From: Rhodoferax sp.
Lineage (GTDB): Bacteria; Pseudomonadota; Gammaproteobacteria; Burkholderiales; Burkholderiaceae_C
DNA: 64,000 nucleotides
Direction: 5' to 3'
NCBI RefSeq assembly: GCF_030697375.1
Contig: NZ_JAUYQD010000074.1
Location: 1-64,000 of the forward strand
The notes under the pieces are model-generated. The model made no database searches. It had not been told where the DNA came from and saw nothing but the letters and a program-made list of their open reading frames with translations. Below, one piece after another: positions 60,180 through 64,000 of the stretch (position 1 is the first letter of the stretch; the number at the start of each line of letters is the position of its first letter). A program made the position numbers and the translations under genes.

Positions 60180-60350
60180 TCATGGCAAATTGAGCCGCTC
60201 CAGGTTGTAATGCGCCTTGATGTGATGTGGGTCAATGCGCAGTGCAATCATGAACTCTCGCCGCGCATCGTCGCTGCGATGGGCCAGCTTGTAGGCGTAA
60301 CCCAAGTTGTTGTGCACGCGAGCCCACACCAAGGCGGAATATGTGTTCAC
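60180..60350 (-). pseudogene. Orphan tetratricopeptide-repeat fragment
   Basis: A 56-codon minus-strand reading from GTG 60350 to TGA 60180 contains VHNNLGYAYKLAHRSDDARREFMIAL and RIDPHHIKAHYNLERL, clearly TPR units. An in-frame stop lies five codons upstream of the GTG, and the patatin gene ends at 60391, so no room remains for the rest of a TPR protein. Most likely the last repeats of a deleted gene; a very small genuine protein is possible. Confidence 0.6.
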
Positions 60351-60390
60351 GTCACGTGGCGCTTATCGGTAAAGGTTGACAAAGCCAACG

Positions 60391-61551
60391 TCAAAGTGGC
60401 AGCACCTGACCCGGGTCCGGGCGCTCCAACCAAGCGGCAAATTCGTCCGCCAATTGCACACTGGCACGGGTGGCAGTGTTCCAGGCCTTGACGCGTCCGG
60501 CCAGGTCATTGCCGTAGCGGGTGAAATCGGTGCGGTCCGGCAACTTACCATGGGGCAGAGTTTTCACCCACTGTGGATTCGGCGCCAAGAGCAGCATAGA
60601 GTCCAGATGGTGGGTCGCATGGTGGCGCCATTTCAAACTTTTGTCCAGCCACCCCGGGACCACGCTTTTTTGGAAATGCGGGTACAAAACAATGCCTTTT
60701 ATGCCTCCAGCCCCCGTACTACCTGCGTGGGCAGCTCCTGATTCCATAGCAATAGCAGATGCAGCGGACCCCGGATAGTCCAGGTGCAGGTGGTAGTCGG
60801 TGATGCCACCATCCCAATAGGCGCCCGGCGGCGCACCGGGAATATGCTGCACCGCGCTCAGCACAAAGGGAATCGAACAACTGGCCTGCAATGCTGGGCT
60901 GAAGTTGGATGCACTCAAGGGCACTTGCCGTGTGCGGTAGTCAGCTGTGCCAAAAGGCAGCGGTGCACACAAGGCATCCGTGCCGCCGGCCAGCGGGCTG
61001 GAGAACACCACCCGCTCCAGCCAGGCGCCCATGGCCCTGCGGTGCACGGTGTTGGTCAAAAACGCGCCCAAATACCCCAGTGGTGTCCCCCATCGGTGCT
61101 CTGCACGCAGCAGGTGCCGCCCGCGCGAGGTGATGAGGTGCAGCCGGTACCGGGGGTGGTTCAACACCTCGGGCACCCGCGCCCCGTAAAAAGCCCGCAG
61201 ATTCTGGCCAAACAATTCGCTGACAAAGGCGGCCGTAGGTCGCTTCTGGCCCGGTGCCAGTTCGTAGTGTTGGTGGATGTAGTCGTGTTCCAGCCGTTCC
61301 AAGGCCTGGTCCGGTCGCTCCAGGCAGGCGGTTGCCATGCGCCAAGCCCCAATGGAGGCACCCACCAGATCGACCGGCTGGGTGGAGCGCGCCAGCCAGT
61401 CGCCAAAAATGAAACGGTCCAAGGCCCCCAGAATCAGCCCTTTGGGGCCACCCGCGGCTGCGGGAATGGTGCACACATCGCTGGGCTGCAGGCCATTTTT
61501 GGCAATGGCCGCAAGGGCCTTGGGGCCTGCGTAAAGTTGGAGTGCCTGCAT
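60391..61551 (-). CDS. Patatin-like phospholipase
   Basis: 386 aa. Serine lipase of the patatin fold: oxyanion region AAGGPKGLILGALDRF, nucleophile elbow LVGASIGAWR, and catalytic Asp in YWDGGITDYH. Probably hydrolyses phospholipid acyl chains. Residues 268-283 (AMESGAAH-AGSTGAGG), shortly after the DGG motif, come from a 48-nt element (60703-60750). ATG 61554 is directly before ATG 61551. Confidence 0.9.
   Translation of the reverse strand: MQALQLYAGPKALAAIAKNGLQPSDVCTIPAAAGGPKGLILGALDRFIFGDWLARSTQPVDLVGASIGAWRMATACLERPDQALERLEHDYIHQHYELAPGQKRPTAAFVSELFGQNLRAFYGARVPEVLNHPRYRLHLITSRGRHLLRAEHRWGTPLGYLGAFLTNTVHRRAMGAWLERVVFSSPLAGGTDALCAPLPFGTADYRTRQVPLSASNFSPALQASCSIPFVLSAVQHIPGAPPGAYWDGGITDYHLHLDYPGSAASAIAMESGAAHAGSTGAGGIKGIVLYPHFQKSVVPGWLDKSLKWRHHATHHLDSMLLLAPNPQWVKTLPHGKLPDRTDFTRYGNDLAGRVKAWNTATRASVQLADEFAAWLERPDPGQVLPL
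60703..60750 (-). repeat. 48-nt dispersed element inside the patatin gene
   Basis: Minus strand: gctatggaatcaggagc, then tgcccacgcaggtagtacgg, then gggctggaggc. Left-arm pairing is partly lost, but spacing and frame are kept. Confidence 0.85.
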
Positions 61552-61563
61552 CACGGCGATGCC

Positions 61564-62370
61564 TTACCAGTTCGTAGACCAGTCAAAGGGGTCTTGCTGC
61601 AGCACCATGTCAATGTCCAGCCCCAGCGTTTCGCCGACCGGTCCCGGAAACGTGACCGCCAGCTCGCGTTCGCTCATTTTGGCCTCATTGCCCCGGGCGC
61701 GCCAGGCCGCCAGATGGATCACCCCCGCCAAAGGTTCGTAGACGTTGTTTTCAAAGGGGGCGTACTGGTGCTCCAGGGCATCCACCATGGGTTGTGGAAA
61801 TTGCCACATGCGGGCAAACCCAGCCCCCACGCTGGCAAAACAAAAGCCAAATTCCTGGCGTTCGGTCTTGGCTCGGCGCATGTCCAGCGGCGCCACGGCC
61901 TGGTCCAGCAGGGCAATCTCCTCGGGCATGCCCAGGTGCATGGCCAGTTCCCCCACCGCATGGATCAAGCCGCAGGTAAATGCCGCTTGCTGGTTTTGCC
62001 GCACCAAGCCAGCCAGGGAACGCGATACCTTGGCCACGTCCAGGCTGTAGTCCCAAAACCGCTGCAGGTTGATGCCTGGCACGGCCTTGAGTGATGCACC
62101 GGTGGCCGCCGCCTGTGCCATGGTGCGCACATGGGCCAAGTTCAGCAAAGCCAAGGCCTCCGATACGCTGTTGATTTTGCCGTTCAACTGAAAAGCAGGG
62201 GAGTTGGCCAACTGCAGCAGCCGCGTGGTCAACGCGGGGTCGGTGCTGATGAGCTGCGTGATCTTGCGCAAATCGACATCTTTGCGGTCCAGCTCGTTCA
62301 ACAGCAGCGCCACCACTTTAGGAATGCTGGGCAAGTTGAACTGCAGTTCCAACAACTCGCTGAGTTTCAT
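61564..62370 (-). CDS. HDOD-domain signalling protein
   Basis: 268 aa. The HDOD fold opens LNELDRKDVDLRKITQLISTDPALTTRLLQLANSPAF and continues with GLIHAVGELAMHLGMPEEI and NVYEPLAGVIHLAAW. HDOD domains are non-catalytic relatives of HD phosphohydrolases used in bacterial signalling. It precedes the patatin gene by 12 bases, so the two may be an operon. Confidence 0.93.
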   Translation of the reverse strand: MKLSELLELQFNLPSIPKVVALLLNELDRKDVDLRKITQLISTDPALTTRLLQLANSPAFQLNGKINSVSEALALLNLAHVRTMAQAAATGASLKAVPGINLQRFWDYSLDVAKVSRSLAGLVRQNQQAAFTCGLIHAVGELAMHLGMPEEIALLDQAVAPLDMRRAKTERQEFGFCFASVGAGFARMWQFPQPMVDALEHQYAPFENNVYEPLAGVIHLAAWRARGNEAKMSERELAVTFPGPVGETLGLDIDMVLQQDPFDWSTNW

Positions 62371-62475
62371 AAAAATCCGCCTCTAGATCCGTTGTGTACG
62401 ACCTTGCGGGACAGCGCCTCGCCTGGCGAAGCCCCGTCCTCAACCGATCAGGAATGGGCGATTATGGTACGGTTG

Positions 62476-64000
62476 TCAGCGTTTGAGCTTGGCAAAAGCC
62501 GAGGCCATGGCGGAGTTACCCGAGAAGCCCGTATCCTGGCGCCCCTGCGGCCGCTCGCCCCGCGCCGGGCCCTGGTAGCGGTTGTCCCCTGCCCTGTCGC
62601 CGCTCTGGCGCGCCGGTGCGGCACCCAGTTTCATGGTCAGGGCGATGCGTTTGCGCGCCACATCCACCTCCACCACCTGCACTTTGACGATGTCGCCGGT
62701 CTTGACCACCTCACGGGCGTCGGTCACGAACTTGTGGGCCAGTTGGCTCACATGCACCAAGCCGTCCTGGTGCACACCCAGGTCGATAAAAGCGCCAAAG
62801 GCCGCCACGTTGCTGACGGTGCCCTCCAGAATCATGCCCTCTTTGAGGTCCTTGATGTCGTCCACACCGTCGTTGAAACGCGCCACTTTGAAGTCGGGGC
62901 GCGGATCGCGGCCCGGCTTTTCCAGCTCGCCCAGGATGTCCTTGACGGTGATCACCCCAAACTGTTCGTTGGCCAAGAGCTCGGGCCGCAGGGTTTTGAG
63001 CATGTCGGCGCGGCCCATGAGCTCGGCCACCGGTTTGCCGGTTTTCTCAATGATCTTTTCGATGACGGGATAGGTTTCGGGGTGCACCCCGGTCATGTCC
63101 AGGGGGTTGTCACCGCCCCGGATGCGCAAAAATCCGGCGCTTTGCTCAAAGGTCTTGGCACCCAGACCGGTCACCTTCAGGAGCTGCGCCCGGTTGGCAA
63201 AGGCGCCGTTGGCCTCGCGCCAGCGCACCACGGCCTTGGCCACGGTACCGGACAGGCCCGACACCCGGGACAGCAGCGGCACACTGGCCGTGTTCAGGTC
63301 TACACCCACCGAGTTCACGCAGTCTTCCACCACGGCGTCCAGCATCTTGGCCAAGTCGCTCTGGTTCACATCGTGCTGGTACTGGCCGACACCAATGGAT
63401 TTGGGGTCGATCTTGACCAATTCCGCCAGTGGGTCTTGCAGGCGGCGGGCAATGCTGGCGGCGCCGCGCAGGCTCACGTCCACATCGGGCATCTCTTGGG
63501 AGGCGTATTCACTGGCGGAGTAGACCGACGCGCCCGCCTCGCTTACTACCACCTTGTCGATGGGTTTGCCGTTGCCCTTGGCCATGAGTTTGATCAGGTC
63601 CGCCGCCAACTTGTCGGTCTCGCGGCTGGCGGTGCCGTTGCCAATGGCAATCAGGTTCACGCCGTGGCGCATGCACAGCGCACCCAGGGTGTGCAAGGAG
63701 CCGTCCCAGTCCTTGCGCGGCTCGTGCGGGAACACGGTGGCGGTTTCCACCAGTTTGCCGGTGGCATCGACCACCGCCACCTTGACGCCGGTGCGGATGC
63801 CGGGGTCCAGCCCCATCACCACGCGCGGGCCGGCCGGTGCGGCCAGCAGCAGGTCGCGCAGGTTGTCGGCAAACACCTTGATGGCGACCTTTTCAGCCTC
63901 CTCGCGCAGCTTGGAAAACAGGTCGCGCTCGGTGGAAAGGCTTAGCTTCACGCGCCAGGTCCAAGCCACACATTTGCGGATCAAATCGTCACTGGCGCGC
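62476..64000 (-). CDS. tex: RNA-binding transcriptional accessory protein Tex, 5' end outside the window
   Basis: The C-terminal 508 residues are present and the frame is open to the right edge. Domains in order: YqgF-like nuclease fold (VVMGLDPGIRTGVKVAVVD), helix-hairpin-helix (ANRAQLLKVTGLGAKTFEQSAGFLRI) and S1 (LKEGMILEGTVSNVAAFGAFIDLGVHQDGLVHVSQL), then a Gly/Arg-rich tail. Tex binds nucleic acids and affects transcription and stress tolerance. Full-length proteins are about 770-800 aa. Confidence 0.96.
   Translation of the reverse strand, partial: RASDDLIRKCVAWTWRVKLSLSTERDLFSKLREEAEKVAIKVFADNLRDLLLAAPAGPRVVMGLDPGIRTGVKVAVVDATGKLVETATVFPHEPRKDWDGSLHTLGALCMRHGVNLIAIGNGTASRETDKLAADLIKLMAKGNGKPIDKVVVSEAGASVYSASEYASQEMPDVDVSLRGAASIARRLQDPLAELVKIDPKSIGVGQYQHDVNQSDLAKMLDAVVEDCVNSVGVDLNTASVPLLSRVSGLSGTVAKAVVRWREANGAFANRAQLLKVTGLGAKTFEQSAGFLRIRGGDNPLDMTGVHPETYPVIEKIIEKTGKPVAELMGRADMLKTLRPELLANEQFGVITVKDILGELEKPGRDPRPDFKVARFNDGVDDIKDLKEGMILEGTVSNVAAFGAFIDLGVHQDGLVHVSQLAHKFVTDAREVVKTGDIVKVQVVEVDVARKRIALTMKLGAAPARQSGDRAGDNRYQGPARGERPQGRQDTGFSGNSAMASAFAKLKR

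Noticed and set aside
62131..63945. 604-codon plus-strand ORF opposite tex
   Set aside because: His/Gln/Val-rich shadow of tex, a known long antisense artefact in high-GC genomes.

Overview
The window looks like chromosome of a Burkholderiales bacterium of the Comamonadaceae (Rhodoferax/Polaromonas-like). This rests on gene content and style: Bug-type tripartite tricarboxylate transporter binding proteins, the order mltG-tmk-holB-pilZ-tatD, cysI-DUF934-cysH-cysD-cysN, TTG starts behind good Shine-Dalgarno sequences, and high GC. The assignment is by recognition, not by search. No rRNA, prophage or CRISPR array is visible; one tRNA (Asn, GTT) is present.

Layout. 0.4-1.7 kb: decayed ligD (NHEJ) remnant. 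1.8-2.3 kb: CHRD lipoprotein. 2.4-8.5 kb: aromatic catabolism unit (flavin monooxygenase, DUF2783, Bug protein, MarR regulator, hmgA, fahA) behind a promoter overlapped by two palindromic operators. 8.7-14.2 kb: YgiQ radical SAM protein, CaiB-like CoA transferase, DEDDh exonuclease, MOSC protein. 14.3-17.8 kb: iron alcohol dehydrogenase plus a large acyl-ACP-reductase-like fusion protein. 17.9-20.8 kb: convergent four-gene operon headed by a J-domain protein, with three unknown proteins. 20.9-22.5 kb: tRNA-Asn, ferredoxin-NADP reductase, ferredoxin. 22.6-29.0 kb: sulfate assimilation operon with a TauE-type permease at its head. 29.1-31.4 kb: Pit phosphate transporter between two DUF47 partners. 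31.7-41.2 kb: nucleoside and pseudouridine salvage (nucleoside hydrolase, ribokinase, psuK, psuG, BMP-type ABC importer). 41.2-47.5 kb: YggX, DsbB, REC-GGDEF-EAL protein, TadA-hydrolase fusion, LD-carboxypeptidase, cyclase-FHA protein. 47.5-48.2 kb: AT-rich gap with a recombinase remnant. 48.3-53.7 kb: esterase, ankyrin protein, then tatD-pilZ-holB-tmk-mltG. 53.8-64 kb: YgfZ, CheZ, thioesterase-GNAT fusion, lipase-like hydrolase, second iron alcohol dehydrogenase, chemoreceptor, patatin, HDOD protein, and the truncated tex gene.

The most striking observation is a dispersed element of exactly 48 nt present eight times. It has a 17-nt hairpin (GCTAT-N7-ATAGC), a 20-nt middle and an 11-nt GGGCTnnAGCC end. 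Two copies are intergenic; six lie inside or at the start of conserved genes (cysN, DUF934, cysI, dsbB, ygfZ, patatin). Because 48 nt is 16 codons the frame is kept, and five of the six genic copies are read in the same orientation and frame, giving a shared peptide pattern. It behaves like the protein-inserted palindromic elements known from Rickettsia. A different palindromic repeat family sits in-frame inside ygiQ.

Other points of interest are the AAR-like protein with an extra N-terminal domain and a Lys/Ala-rich tail; the J-domain operon; a TadA-dehalogenase-like fusion lacking the catalytic His; the ligD remnant broken at a 10-bp tandem repeat and with a Tyr in place of a metal-binding Asp; and a complete nucleoside/pseudouridine uptake and breakdown locus.
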